Positions 19,570 to 34,250 of a stretch of DNA of 64,000 nt are shown here, piece by piece; positions within the stretch are counted from its first letter, which is position 1, and the number at the start of each line of letters is the position of its first letter. Position numbers and translations under genes: made by a program. The notes under the pieces were generated by a model that saw only the letters and a list, made by a program, of their open reading frames with translations, made no database searches and had not been told where the DNA came from. Source of the DNA: Blepharisma japonicum (lineage: Eukaryota > Ciliophora > Heterotrichea > Heterotrichida > Blepharismidae); contig CATKHK010000034.1 in assembly GCA_949751835.1 (NCBI GenBank), positions 369,711 to 433,710 of the forward strand, read 5' to 3'.

Positions 19570-22500
19570 ATGAGTCATTCATTGATAACCGTATGGTTCA
19601 GTTTTGGACTTTTGTGACTTGTGACTTGCAATGCGATGGAAATTATAGCAATTTCTCCTGATAATTTAGAAGACAGCACGGAATTGTGAAATAAGCCTTA
19701 TTTTATAGCTCTATCTGAAAGTTTTCAATTTTTAGTTGATTTTCACATTTGTAACTACTCTAGTGTTGATTTATGTGCGCAAAAATACCCGAGTTCATTA
19801 ATTTTGTTGGATTTTTCAACAGATCCTTATATTCAATACTCACTTTCAAGGTTTTGTTATGATCACCTTTTGGTTCACCTTGTTTACCAAAACAACTTCA
19901 AATATTCAGATAATTTTACTTATTCAACAATTTCCTCCTTATCAGACCAAATGAATGCGTTTTTATCATTAATGGAAAACTTTAACTGAACACAAGGTGT
20001 TGTTTTTAGCAATAAAGAAAATTATCAAGTAAAAGAAAATTTTTTTAATTTTTCTTCCTCATTCTCAATACTGACACTAGAATCCTATGAAGATATAGAC
20101 GATCTTGTGAATCAAACAGTTACTCGATTGGGCGCAACTCTTTACTATATTTTCGTTAGCCCTCTTGAATCGATAAAATTGCAAAATGCGTTAAAAAAGC
20201 AAAAATTGTTAATAAATGATAACGGTATTTTACTCAGCCAAGATAGTGCATATGGATGTTCAATTGATGGGTCATTAATTATTACTGAATCTGGTATGGA
20301 ATCTATATCTTCTTCTGCAGAACATTATCAGCAATCTATAAAAAATCTTCTAAACCTCATACTTCAAAATCAAATAGAAACTTTTTCAGAACTATTATAT
20401 TTTTTGGAATCACAGTTCCCAAATCATTATAATAAAGCCAATTATTCTATTGTAAATATTCGGAATGGAAAACGGGTTGCTATTGGGTCTATTATAGATA
20501 GAAAAATTAATTTGCTTGGAAACTTAACATTTCTTGGCAATACTTGTACTGTGCCAGAATCAACGAAAAAGGTTCTGGAGTTAAGCATAACTGCTGGAAC
20601 AACCAATCCTGGTGCCGTTTCAAGTACAACAACAAAGCTAGCTGCAATGGGCGCTTTTGTAGCGCAAGATGAAATTAATACAGGAAACACCATTTTGCTT
20701 AATTTTCAAATAACAATGTTTAATTTTGACTGCGGAGTATCACTATTTAGTTCCACATTTGCTACAGCTTGCTACAAGCATGATATCGAAAAAATCGGGC
20801 TTTCCCATCTCACTGCTTTTGGGTCTAATGTAGCAATAGGGCAATATAAAGTTTTTACAAATTTGAATATAACAGTTCCTAGCATAGGAAGCACCAATGG
20901 TGATGGCAGCTTGGCCTCTTCTACTAATTATCCCTTATATGTTAGATTGTATACATCGCTGATTTATAGCAAATGGTCAATATTATTAAATGCTTTAGGT
21001 TGGAAAAAAATTGTAGCATTGTACGAATATGATACATGAGGAATTGGTGTCTATCAAGCTTTAAACTCTTCAATGCAGAGTGTTGGAATTGATATAATAA
21101 ATTCTGAAAACTCAAGGCACATCCCAGGGAATCTAGACCGAAATGGTGTAAAAAATTATACTAATATTTTACAGACAATTATTAACACCCAAGTAAGACT
21201 GATTGTGCTTATGGTACAATGCCCAATGTGCAATTATGTTATTGAGGCATTTTATGATATGGGTCTGAGGAGAGGAGACATAGTGATTTTAGCTGGATCT
21301 CAAGATATTTTAGCATCAATTGCCGCAAATGATAATAATTTGTATAAAAGAGTAGAGCTGGGAATGTCTATGACGAGACTTAGTGTACCTTATTGAGTAG
21401 GAACATTAGGAGAAAAGGTAAAGAATGAAATTTCTGTAAAATACAATATGGCTACTCCTAATTCATTTGGGTGCTATTATTATGATTCTTTTTACCTTAT
21501 TGCGCATGCCATGGATTTTATGATAGACAGAGGCTATGATTATACAGATCCTTATCAATTAATGGCGACAATAAGAAATACCAAATTTACAGGCTGCTCT
21601 GGAACTATTAGCATTGGTAAAGGGACAAACGATAGGAATTTTGAGTATTTCTATATTGAGCAGACCAAAATAGATGGCCAAGGAATACCATATATACATT
21701 TAGTAGGAGAACTATGACCATTTGGCACTCAACTAATTTCTTATGTAGATACTTTTTTATATCCTGATGAGACTCCTATAAAGCCAACTGACCTTAGAAA
21801 TGCTAATGAGAAATGCCCATTCTCTAGTAAGGACGTAAAAACCTTTGCAAAAGGACGTATATTAGTATTTGGGATATGCTTTACTGTTGGACTTGTTACA
21901 GTAATTATTACGTTTTTTATATGGAAAAAGTGATGGAATATCCCTATTGAAGAACTCAAAGACAAGCAAGAAATTTCGTTTCAGGATTTTATTGTTGGGG
22001 TAACCATTGCTATTGAATTTGTTCAGTTTTGCAATATGGGACCTGATTTTTCTATTGTAGAACCATTTTTATTTAATGTCAGCGATCTATTTTCTATGAA
22101 TCTGGAGTCTGTATTAAAACTGAAAAATGGAGTGTTTTGAATAATTGTGGATGCTGTTTATGGAGGAATTGCATTGTGAGTTATTCTATGTTTAGTAGTA
22201 CTTTATGAGCTTGATGAAAAATGGAAGTTTATATGGATATTTAGGCTTTTAGGTTGACTTGGAGATATACTTATGCCGATTTTAGGAAATCTCTGCTTTA
22301 TTCCTTTTGTTTCGATTTGTTTAGATATATTTTTGTGTGATCAGTCTATTGGTGATGATTTCACTGATAGCTTTCTTAGTGCAGATTGCTATTACTTTTG
22401 TTGAAAAGACACTCACTTAATTTATGCGATTTTTTCAATTTTTGCTTTATTAGCATATGAGCCTTTTGCTGTTTTTTGCCGACCTCTTTGGCAAGAATTT

Positions 22501-23007
22501 CAGCCAATTTTACATGTAAAAACCCTTCCATTGTATTTAATGGTAAAAACAGTAGTCCAAATAATTATTATTGTTCTTAGTAAAACTCTGCAAAGAGCCC
22601 AAAGTGTAGCTCATGGAGTTATATATGTGGTTTTGATGATTGGCTATGCTGTTTTTATTTTTAAAATGAAACCATATAACTATGCAAGATTTAGTTGATG
22701 GCAAGGGCTAAGCATTGTAGGAGTTGTGTGGCTAAGTTTTTTATCTGCTATCGGTCTGGGAATTGGGATTCAAGGAATTTCAGTTCCTCTGCTAAGTTGT
22801 TGATTAATAGGATGAATATCGTTAGTATTGTTAGGATTATATATACAATTTAAAAAATACCCAAGCATGCTAATAAGTAAAAATACAAGGGATACAAGCA
22901 CGTTATTTAGATTTGCATTTACCTTTGGAAATAAATCAAAACACTCACTACATTCTATTATTAAAAGCAGTTCACAGCATAAAACAATGCCAATGGTTAG
23001 TCAATAA
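19570..23007 (+). CDS. Receptor with periplasmic-binding-protein-like ectodomain and multi-pass membrane domain, copy 1, 1145 aa
   Basis: The frame runs from ATG 19570 to TAA 23005-23007 with more than ten TGA codons read as Trp. It begins with a signal peptide (MSHSLITVWFSFGLLWL...). About 330 residues of unknown ectodomain follow, then a type-I periplasmic-binding fold like that of ANF/class-C receptors and LivK: LSITAGTTNPGAV, AAMGAFVAQDEIN, LGWKKIVALYEYDTWG and LMATIRNTKFTGCSG. The C-terminal ~420 residues contain about eight hydrophobic segments, starting at ILVFGICFTVGLVTVIITFF. The layout recalls class C GPCRs, but I do not recognise the canonical 7tm_3 core, so signalling mode is open. 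It probably senses a small extracellular ligand (inference). A same-length paralog follows 610 bp downstream. Confidence 0.8.
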
Positions 23008-23619
23008 AGTTTAATTATATATAAATTAATTTGTAGGTATTTAATTCTTTATAGGTTTTTTTTAAAATATAAAAAAGTCCTTATATAAACAGCTGCTACC
23101 AAGGCTAAAATACGCTATTATTTATAAGCATCTACCAAGTTATGAAATTGATGAAATATAATTTATTATAAATGCCTTATTTTAATCAAAAATATGGCTA
23201 TAATGAAAAAATTCGGTAGTAATTTTAAAGCGAAGAAAGCAAAAAAAATTATTTGGATTTGATGAGTTTAAAAACCATAAATTTGAGAAATTGCAATCCT
23301 TATTTATAAAAACTGGCACAACAAAAAATTGAACACACTTTTAGATTCTTTTGCAATTTATATTGAGATTCTCCTAATATATATACTATATTAATCTCAG
23401 ATTTTTTGAGTTCTAAATACCTTTTATTAATCTCTTGTTACTGATACTTATTAATTTTTTCATTGTCTTATGTTTTAATAATTTTATTAAAATGTTTTTT
23501 GATACATTTGAAATGAAATATAAATAAATCTTAAAAATAAATTGATTGCTAGTTCTAATTTATATAATCGTCTCATTTTTTCAGTAATAAAATACTTCTG
23601 TTAATCAAAATTAATTTTC
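23008..23619. other. Spacer between tandem receptors
   Basis: About 610 bp, AT-rich, no gene seen. It presumably carries the promoter of the second receptor. Confidence 0.5.
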
Positions 23620-26600
23620 ATGGGCTTTATGTTCATAATCGTACACAAGATTTTCAGTTTATTATTTTTATTAGCGGCCACAAGCAATGCTTGGGAAATT
23701 ATAGCAGTTCCCCCAGACAATTCTTATGAGAGCTTAGATTTGTGAAATGAGACGTATTTTATGGATTTATCCGAAAGTTTTCAGTTTATAATTGATTTTC
23801 ACATTTGCAATTACTCAAGTATCAACTTTTGTGCAGAAAAATACCCGAATTCATTAATTTTACTTGATTTTTCAAAAGACTCTTATATTCAATATTCACT
23901 TTCAAAGTTTTGTTATGATCATTTTTTAGTCCATTTGGTATATCAGGGCAACTTTAAGTATAATGATGAATATACTTATTCAACAGTTTCCTCTTTATCA
24001 GACCAAATGGATGCGTTTTACTCTTTAATGGAGCACTTTAATTGAACCCAAGGTGTAGCTTTTAACAATAAAGAAAATTCTAAAATAAAAGAGAAATTTT
24101 TATATTTTTCTTCATCGATTCCAATTTTGACTATAGAATCCTTAGAAGATATAGAAAATCTTGTAAACCAAACTGTAGCAAGAATGGGTGCAACTCTTTA
24201 CTATCTTTTAACGAGTCCTTCTGAATCAATAAAGCTGCAAAATGCCCTTATCAAAGGCAAGCTTCTGATAAAAGGAAACGGAATTTTACTGAATCAAGAA
24301 AGTGCATATGGATGCAGTATTGATGGATCATTGATCATCACTGAAGTTGGCATGGAATTTTCTGCTTCCACTATAGAATATTATCAAAAATCTATAAAAA
24401 ATCTTTTACAACTCATAGTCCAAAACTCAATAGAAACTTTTTCTGAAATCCAAAACTTTTTAGAGTCAGAGCTACCAAATCGTTATAATAAAGCAAGATA
24501 TTCTATTGTTAATATCCAGGACGGGGAAAGGGTTGTTGTAGGGTCTATTATAGATAGAAAAATAAATTTTTTTGGAAGTTTAATGTTTCTTGGAGGGACT
24601 AGCACAGTCCCAAAATCTATCAAAAAGGTGATAGAACTCAGCATCACTGCTGGTACAACCAACCCTGGAGCTCTTCCTAGTACTACCACTAAGCTTGCTG
24701 CGATGGGCGCTTTTGTGGCTCAAGATGAAATTAATGCTGGAAATGCAATTTTGCCTAACTTTCAAATTTCAATGTTTAATTTTGACTGTGGTGTCTCCCT
24801 CTATAACGCTACATTTGCCACAGCTTGCTATAAGCATGATGTCGATAAAATTGGCCATTCTCATCTCACTACTTTTGGATCAGCTGTCGCAATTGGGCAA
24901 TATAATATCTTTAAATCTCTAAATGTGACAGTTCCCAGTATAGGAAGCACAAATGGTGATGGCAGCTTGGCTTCTTCTAGTAATTATCCCTTATATGTCA
25001 GACTCTACACATCATTGATTTATAGTAAATGGTCAATATTACTAAACGCCTTAGGCTGAAAAAATATTGCAGCCCTTTATGAGTACAATACCTGAGGGAT
25101 AGGTGTCTATCAAGCCTTAAACACCTCAATGCAGAATGTTGGGATCAAAATAGTAAACCCTGAAGACTCAAGGCACATGCCAGGAAATCTTGACCGAAAT
25201 GGTGTAAAAAATTATACCAATATTTACCAGACTATTATTAACACCCAAGCAAGACTTATTGTTATGATGCTACAGTGCCCAATGTGCAATTACGTCATTG
25301 AGCTCCTTTATGATATGGGCTTAAGGAAAGGAGATATAGTGATTTTAGCTGGCTCCCAAGACGTCTCGGCCTGCATTGCTACAAATGACAGCTATTTATA
25401 TAAAAGAGTAGAGTTGGGGGTGTCTATGATAAGACTGAGTGTTCCTTATTGGGTAGGGAGTATAGGAGAAAAGACAAGGGATGGAATTTCAGAAAAGTAT
25501 AATATGACTACTCCTAACTCATTTGGGTGCTATTATTATGATTCTATGTACCTTGTGGCGAATGCCTTGGATTTTATGATAGACAGAGGTTATGACTATA
25601 CAGACCCTTATATGCTGATGTCGACTATTAGAAATACTAAATTTACTGGCTGCTCTGGATTTATTAGTATTGGTAAAGGTACTAATGATAGAAATTTTGA
25701 ATTTTTTTATATTGAGGAAACTAAAATAGATGACCAAGGATTGCCATATATACACCTTGTAGGAAAATTATACCCATTTGGCACTCAAGTCATTAAATAT
25801 GTAGATACTCTAATTTATCCTGATGGGACTCCTATAAAGCCAACTGATTTCAGAAATGCGAATTACAAATGCCCATTCTCCAGCAGAGAAGTCAAAACTT
25901 TTACTAAAGGTCGTATTTTAGTATTCGGAATATGCTTTACGATTGCGTTTATTACAATAATTATAACGTTTTTTATATGGGAAAAATGATGGAATATTCC
26001 TATTGAAGAGCTTAAGGAAAAAAAAGAAATTTCGTTTCAGGATTTTATTGTGGGTGCTACCATAGCAATAGAGTTAATCCAGTTTTGCAATATGGGGCCT
26101 GATTTTTCTATTGTAGAACCATTTTTATATAATGTTAGCGATGTATTTTCGATGAATCTGGAGTCTGTAATAAAACTGAAAAATGGGGTATTTTGGATTG
26201 TGGTTGATGTAGTTTATGGAGGAATTGTATTGTGAGTTATTTTATGCTTGGTCGTTTTATATAGACTTGATGAAAAATGAAGGGTTCTGTGGATTTTCAG
26301 GTTTTTAGGTTGGCTTGGAGATATACTTATGCCGATTATAGGAAATCTCTGCTTTATTCCTTTTGTTTCGATTTGTTTAGATATATTTTTGTGTGATCAG
26401 TCTATTGGTGATCATTTCACTGATAGCTTTCTTAGTGCAGATTGCTATTACTTTTGTTGAAAAGATACTCACTTAATTTATGCGATTTTTTCAATTTTTG
26501 CTTTATTAGCATATGAGCCTTTTGCTGTTTTTTGCCGACCTCTTTGGCAAGAATTTCAGCCAATTTTACATGTGAAAACTCTTCCATTGTATTTGATGGT

Positions 26601-27057
26601 AAAAACGGTAGTCCAAATAATTACTATCGTCCTCAGTAAAACTCTGCAAAGAGCTCAAAGTTTGGCTCATGCAATAGTTTTTATGGTATTAATGTCTGGT
26701 TATGCTGTTTTTATTTTTAAAATGAAACCATATAACTATGCAAGATTTAGCTTCTGGCAGGGACTTAGTATTGTAGCAGTTGTATGACTAAGCTTATTGT
26801 CAGCTATTGGGCTCGGGCTTGGAAATAAAGGCCTTTCAGTTCCATTGTTGTGCTGCTGAATAATTGGATGATTACTTTTAGTATTTTTTGGATTATATAT
26901 ACAATTTAAAAAATATCCAAGTATGCTAATAACAAAAAAATCAAGGGATACGAGTACATTATTTAGGTTTGCTTTTACGTTTGGAAATAAATCGAAAAAC
27001 TCATTGCAAGTAATTCACAAAGTGAGTACTCATCACAAAACAATGCCATTGAGTTAG
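23620..27057 (+). CDS. Receptor with periplasmic-binding-protein-like ectodomain and multi-pass membrane domain, copy 2, 1145 aa
   Basis: This is a tandem paralog of the gene at 19570 with the same domain order and exactly the same length (3438 nt). It begins with a signal peptide (MGFMFIIVHKIFSLLFLLAA) and ends in TAG at 27055-27057. Reading TGA as Trp is directly supported by comparison with copy 1. TGA 25057 aligns with TGG 21001, TGG 25450 with TGA 21394, and TGG 26194 with TGA 22138. All major binding-fold and membrane segments are intact, and most differences are silent or conservative, so both copies look functional. A 257 bp tract (26317-26573) is nearly identical to copy 1 (22261-22517), while the flanking DNA differs at roughly one base in seven. 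Confidence 0.8.
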
Positions 27058-27276
27058 TACGCCTTAAAAATAAATTTTCTTTGATATCAATTACTTCTAT
27101 AATTATCCTCTTTAACTCATGCAAAATTTTAAATAAACTAAAAGGTAATTTTTATTAGCATTAAATTATTTCAATCATTATAAATTACCAAAATTAAAAG
27201 CTATAAAAATTAAAAAAATCAGCCAGTTTATTTAAAATGAATTTCTCTTTGTATCTTATAAAATCAAATAATAAAA

Positions 27277-27887
<611 letters not shown>

Positions 27888-28578
27888 AGCAATCAAAATA
27901 TATATTAAAAATTTCTTAAAGAGAAAAACATAGGGCTATTTATAAAGAAATTGAGGTTTTTTTAAGTAAAAACTCAAAATTATTTATAATGTATGTTCAT
28001 GTATATGTATAGCTAGGACGGCTTTAGCTTGTTCTAGTTTATATTGATTTTCATTGAGACAAATAATGGTTCAATATACTTCATATAGTTGATTTTAAAT
28101 GCCTCACTTTTATAAGAATTTTACAATTTATATATACTTTCTGCTTGCATCTTAAGATTAAAATTATGTGGTATTTTATAGTCTTCAGTTTTTTTCTGCA
28201 ATGCGAGTTTCACACCTTTAGGTAGATCCTTTCAACTGGAGAGAGTCTTGCCTTCGCTTTTCCTAGCTATTCCAAAAAGTAAAGGCTCAACAAAGTTCAC
28301 TATTCACAAAGAGTCTTAAAATAGAATAGACATTTTCCCTTCCTCCATTGAGTCGCAACCTGAGTCTAGCACTGTCGACATTAAAAAGATATAGAAAACT
28401 ATGGCACTAATATGCGGAAATAATGCTGGATTTCTTGTTTCCAATCTTGCCTTATTCCTGAACAGCTCCCTGCTCCCAAATCTACGTCCGTTTTTTTCTT
28501 ACCTCCACTGGCAAAAGATCCGTTTAAGCACACCAATTTTAGTCATATTCAATGTGCATCTTAAAATCATTAATAAAA
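27888..28578. other. Spacer with a ~409 bp extra block relative to the sister unit
   Basis: In the sister unit (32087-32236) the two Arf genes are only 150 bp apart. Here they are 690 bp apart. The extra block lies between two copies of TGCATCTTAA (28146 and about 28555) and is visibly less AT-rich than its surroundings. I cannot identify its content; a short plus-strand frame starting at 28401 runs into the next gene and is probably not real. Confidence 0.6.
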
Positions 28579-29189
28579 ATGGGCTCAATAATCTCTCAAT
28601 TTTGCGATTTTTTCGAAAAAATTCGGCGATTAATTGTTGAAGGAAAAGAAAAACGCATCCTCATGATTGGGCTTGATCAATCTGGGAAGACCACAATTCT
28701 TTATAAGCTTAAACTGGATGAAATTCTAACAACAATCCCAACAATTGGATTTAACGTGGAAACTGTCAGACATAGCAATGTTAGCTTCAACATCTGAGAT
28801 GTCGGAGGAGCTAAAGAAATAAGGGGTTTATGAAGGCATTACTTTGAAAACGCTGATGGGTTAATTTTTGTTATAGATTGCGCTGATAAAGACAGAATTG
28901 GGGAAGCCATGGACGAACTTTATAAAATTTTAAACAGCGAAGATATTAAGGATGTTCCTTTACTGATTTTTGCTAATAAGCAAGACTTGCCTAGAGCAAT
29001 GTGTGTTCCAGAAATTGTGGAGAGATTGAACCTATTTGCAATAAAAATAGAGAATGACTTGCTCAAGGATCATCCGGGATTAGTGGAGAAGGACTTTATA
29101 AAGGGCTAGAATGGCTTGTATCGTTATTTAAAGCTCAGAGGAAAAAGCAGTTATTAGAAGTTTATCATCGAAAACAGCAGACCAATTAA
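28579..29189 (+). pseudogene. Arf-like GTPase b, copy 1, one-base frameshift
   Basis: This is an Arf-family GTPase with MGSI start, GLDQSGKT P-loop, PTIGFNVET switch I, WDVGGAKEIRGLWRHY switch II (two TGA codons as Trp), IDCADKDRIGEAMDE and NKQDLP. At 29043-29047 a run of five A replaces the six A of the paralog at 32237. The frame therefore shifts and ends at TAG 29107, after ~176 residues and before the conserved CAI guanine-base motif. The remaining 80 nt still match the paralog to TAA 29187-29189. Length is 611 nt instead of 612. It is either a recent pseudogene or a homopolymer error. Confidence 0.8.
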
Positions 29190-29402
29190 AGTAATTTCAA
29201 TAATTATTTAAAAAATTATTGATTATTCAGAAATATATAGTATCGGTTTGCGCAAATTGGAAGAAAATTTAATACATTAATGCATTTAGGATATATCATT
29301 TTATTGAAAATTAATAAATAAAACCATGATTACTTATAAGTTTAATATTTTAAAAGATAATTTATTATATAAAAACAGAATTAAAAGAACGAGTTGATTA
29401 AC

Positions 29403-30095
<693 letters not shown>

Positions 30096-30122
30096 TTATT
30101 ATAATAGAACCTATCTGGCGAA

Positions 30123-30150
30123 CTTTAAATATGGAAGACTAGCCAATCAG
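30123..30150 (-). promoter_or_regulatory. Polyubiquitin promoter element (CCAAT plus TATA-like)
   Basis: On the plus strand CTTTAAATATGG is followed by CCAATCAGATTT. The CCAAT start is 51 nt before the ubiquitin ATG in all four ubiquitin genes of this window, including the diverged one, while the flanking DNA has drifted. This suggests a conserved core promoter. GAACCTTC at 30215-30222 could be a minimal two-unit heat-shock element and is also kept in the two 5-unit genes. Confidence 0.5.
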
Positions 30151-30897
30151 ATTTCAAGATTATTCTAAAATGGAAAATATTTTATATTGAAATCTGAAAA
30201 CTTCTGAGGTACTAGAACCTTCTTAATTCAACCAAGCCTGAACCCAATTATTTTCTAAAGTCAAATTATTAAGTTATCAAAATAACATTCGCAATATAAT
30301 TTTGAAATTATTAAAGCAGAGATGAAGAAGATTATGCAGTAAATAACTTAATAAATTAGCAATAACTCAAAAATACTAAAATTCGGCTATTCCAATGTGA
30401 ATTGTTGAGGAATAAAGCTAAAAGCATCAATTTGGCTTATTGAGCTTTTTAATCAGCTTTTTTATACCTTGAAGATGAATGATATACTTATTTATTAATA
30501 TATAAAGAAATCAGTTAAATCTCATACTTTTGTTTCATATTGTAATAAACATTCTAATAGATAAATAAGATTTTCTATTTTGATAATATTTTGACTTCTC
30601 CCTAAAGATTTTTATAATTGTCAAATAATTACTCAGCGATTTCAACATTTATTAGAATGATGACTTTATTTATATGAATGATTTCTAAAATTTTTATAAA
30701 TTTTACAAAATTCTATATAGTGTAATAAATTCCATGCCGATATTTACCTCAATATTCTATTTTTATCAAAAAATGGCTTCTGTTAGATATCACAATCAGA
30801 TGTTACAATAAAAATATAAAAAACTCAATATTATCAAAATTGTACAAAGTATTCGAATATTTTAGAAATATATAATTGAGAATAAACAAAAGCAAAA
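30151..30897. repeat. Spacer shared with the second Arf-ubiquitin unit
   Basis: About 750 bp upstream of the 3-unit polyubiquitin gene. Much of it, for example 30331-30470, aligns with 34438-34580 in the second unit with scattered changes. No gene is visible; it is part of the segmental duplication. Confidence 0.7.
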
Positions 30898-31070
30898 AAA
30901 TATGAAGCCACTGGTAAGACGGCCATTCATTGCAAGCTTAAATGTACTGAAATTATACCAATAGCAATCAGCTAAGCTCCAGCTTTAAAATTGTCATATA
31001 CAATAATATTAGCTTTAATGCAAGATTCGTGCGAATTAAAGAGAGTAAGATACCTATAAAGTGATTATAA
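30898..31070 (+). pseudogene. Strongly decayed Arf-like fragment
   Basis: A short stretch still reads ATGKTAIHCKLK, resembling the Arf P-loop and first helix (SGKTxILYKLKL). It is followed by material loosely alignable with switch I, interrupted by stops and indels. It probably is an old Arf copy within the array. The match is short, so this is tentative. Confidence 0.35.
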
Positions 31071-31474
31071 ATAATAAAGATTTATACTCAATATTGAAAA
31101 ACTCATTCTAGGGATAATTTTTGAGAGCCAAAAGATCGAAAATTCCTAATCGTTTTATTTTTCCAAATGGATAAGGGTAACATTAAAAGTTGAGATATTT
31201 TAATAATTGTGGTGTTATATCTGAACAATTTCGCTTAATAATTCTATAATATATTAAACCATGAAAAGCTAAAGTTTACTCCTTTTATTAATTTTATAGA
31301 ATAAATAAGACTACTCTGTAGTCAATGAAGGCTCACATAATTATTAAACAATTAAACTTTTCAAAGATGGAAAATTATATTAGGACCTGGTGAGTAAAAT
31401 AAAACCAGACAGGGTATTATAATTTTTATATTAAAACGAACTTCTCTTTGTATCTTATAAATCAGATAATAAAA

Positions 31475-32086
31475 ATGGGCTCAATAATCACTAAAATTTG
31501 CGATTTTTTTGAAAGAATCTGGCGATTAATTTTTGAAGGAAAAGAAAAAAGTCTCTTAATGGTTGGACTTAATTGGTCTGGGAAAACTGTCATTCTTTAT
31601 AAGCTTAAACTAGGCGAAGTAGTATCAGTAATTCCAACAATTGGGTTTAATGTCGAAAATTTCAGATATAAAAACGTCAGCTTTAACCTCTGAGATGTTT
31701 CAGGAAATGACAAAATCAGGCCTCTATGAAGGCACTATTATTTAAACTCTGATGGGTTAATTTTTGTTATTGATTCCTCTGACAGGCAAAGAATTGGGGA
31801 AGCATCAAGAGAACTCCATCAAACTTTAAGCAGTGAAGAGCTTAAAAATAAACCTTTATTGGTTTTAGCAAATAAGCAAGATTTAGATGGAGCAATGAGT
31901 ATACAAGAAGTTGTGAAAATGATGAATATTGAGTCGATTAAAGATAGGCAGTGGTTTGTCCAAGGAGCATGCGCTATTACAGGAGATGGGCTTCTTGAAG
32001 CTCTAGATTGGTTTGTAATGGTCTTCAAAGCTCAAAGGAAAAATTGATTATTAGAAGCTTGTAACAGAAGACAACAAATTTATTAA
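31475..32086 (+). CDS. Arf-like GTPase a, copy 2, intact, 203 aa
   Basis: The only one of the four Arf paralogs with an unbroken frame (612 nt; TGA read as Trp at the switch II WDV and at later positions). Landmarks are Gly2 in MGSI, P-loop GLNWSGKT, switch I PTIGFNVE, switch [24 protein letters not shown], and CAITG for the guanine base. The second Gly and the catalytic Gln of the usual DVGGQ are Ser and Asn, so hydrolysis may be slow or GAP-dependent in an unusual way (inference). A C-terminal extension of about 20 residues goes beyond typical Arfs (~181 aa). Arfs recruit coats and effectors to membranes; the specific pathway is unknown. Confidence 0.85.
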
Positions 32087-32236
32087 AGTAATCAAAATAT
32101 ATATTAAAAATTTCTTAGAGAGAAAAGCAAGGGTTAGTTATAAAGAAAATTGATGTTTTTAAAAAATTTGACAGATTAAAACTCAAAGTATATTTAGAAT
32201 ATACTTTCTGTTTGCATCTTAAAATCATTAATAAAA

Positions 32237-32847
32237 ATGGGCTCAATAATCTCTCAATTTTGCAACTTTTCGAAAAAATCTGGCAATTAATTTTTGAAGG
32301 AAAAGAAAAACGCCTTCTCATGATTGGGCTTGATAAATCTGGGAAAACCCTTATTCTTTATAAGCTTAAACTAGGTGAAGTTGTATCAACAATCCCAACA
32401 ATTGGATTTAACGTGGAAACTGTCAGACATAGCAATGTTAGCTTCAACATCTGGGATGTCGGAGGAACTGGAAGGATAAGGGATTTATGAAGACATTATT
32501 ATCAAAATATAGATGGGTTAATTTTTGTTATAGATAGCGCTGATAGAGATAGAATTGGGGAAGCCATGGACGAACTTTATAAAATTTTAAACAACGAAGA
32601 TATTAGGGATGTGCCTTTACTGATTTTTGCTAATAAGCAAGACTTGCCTGAAGTAATGCATATTCCAGAAATTGCAGAGAGGTTACACCTTTATACAATA
32701 AAAAATAGAGAGTGGTTCGTACAAGGATCATGCGCGATTCGAGGAGAAGGACTTTATGAAGGACTAGAATGGCTTGGATCGCTATTTAAAGCGCAGAGGA
32801 AAAAGCAGTTATTAGAAGCTTATCACAGAAAGCAGCAGACTAATTAA
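32237..32847 (+). pseudogene. Arf-like GTPase b, copy 2, one-base frameshift near the start
   Basis: ATG 32237 starts the conserved [10 protein letters not shown], but a T run at 32267-32270 has one T too few relative to its paralogs. From that ATG the frame stops after about 17 codons. The rest of the gene, in the other frame, is undamaged: [69 protein letters not shown], and TAA at 32845-32847. Length is 611 nt. Because everything else is conserved, an assembly error or very recent loss is as likely as an old pseudogene. Switch II again lacks the catalytic Gln. Confidence 0.8.
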
Positions 32848-33044
32848 GTAATTTATAACTATTTAAAAAATTACTGTTTATTTAGAAATATATACCATGC
32901 ATTTGTGCAAATTGTGAGAAAAATTAAATATTATTTAGTATATATCAATTTATTGATAAAAATAAGTTTATTTTAATATTTTCAAAGACAGCTTGGGATA
33001 ATTTATTATTTAAAAGGCAGAATTAAAAGAATGAGTTGATTAGC

Positions 33045-34193
<1,149 letters not shown>

Positions 34194-34216
34194 TTATTAT
34201 AATAGAACCTATCAGG

Positions 34217-34250
34217 CAAACTTTAAATATGGAAGACCAGCCAATCAGAT
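34217..34250 (-). promoter_or_regulatory. Polyubiquitin promoter element, second copy
   Basis: Same arrangement as at 30123: a TTTAAATATGG box and CCAATCAGAT at 34241, exactly 51 nt before the ATG. GAACCTTC at 34313-34320 is the possible heat-shock-element half pair. Confidence 0.5.

Noticed and set aside
28195-28550. Possible retroelement piece in the extra block (a VLDSGCDS string on the minus strand resembles an aspartic-protease motif)
   Set aside because: The frame stops within ~20 codons and no neighbouring gag/pol feature exists; chance match.
28401-28640. 79-codon frame upstream of and overlapping Arf b copy 1
   Set aside because: It runs out of frame into the conserved Arf start and lies in the extra block; no recognisable protein features.
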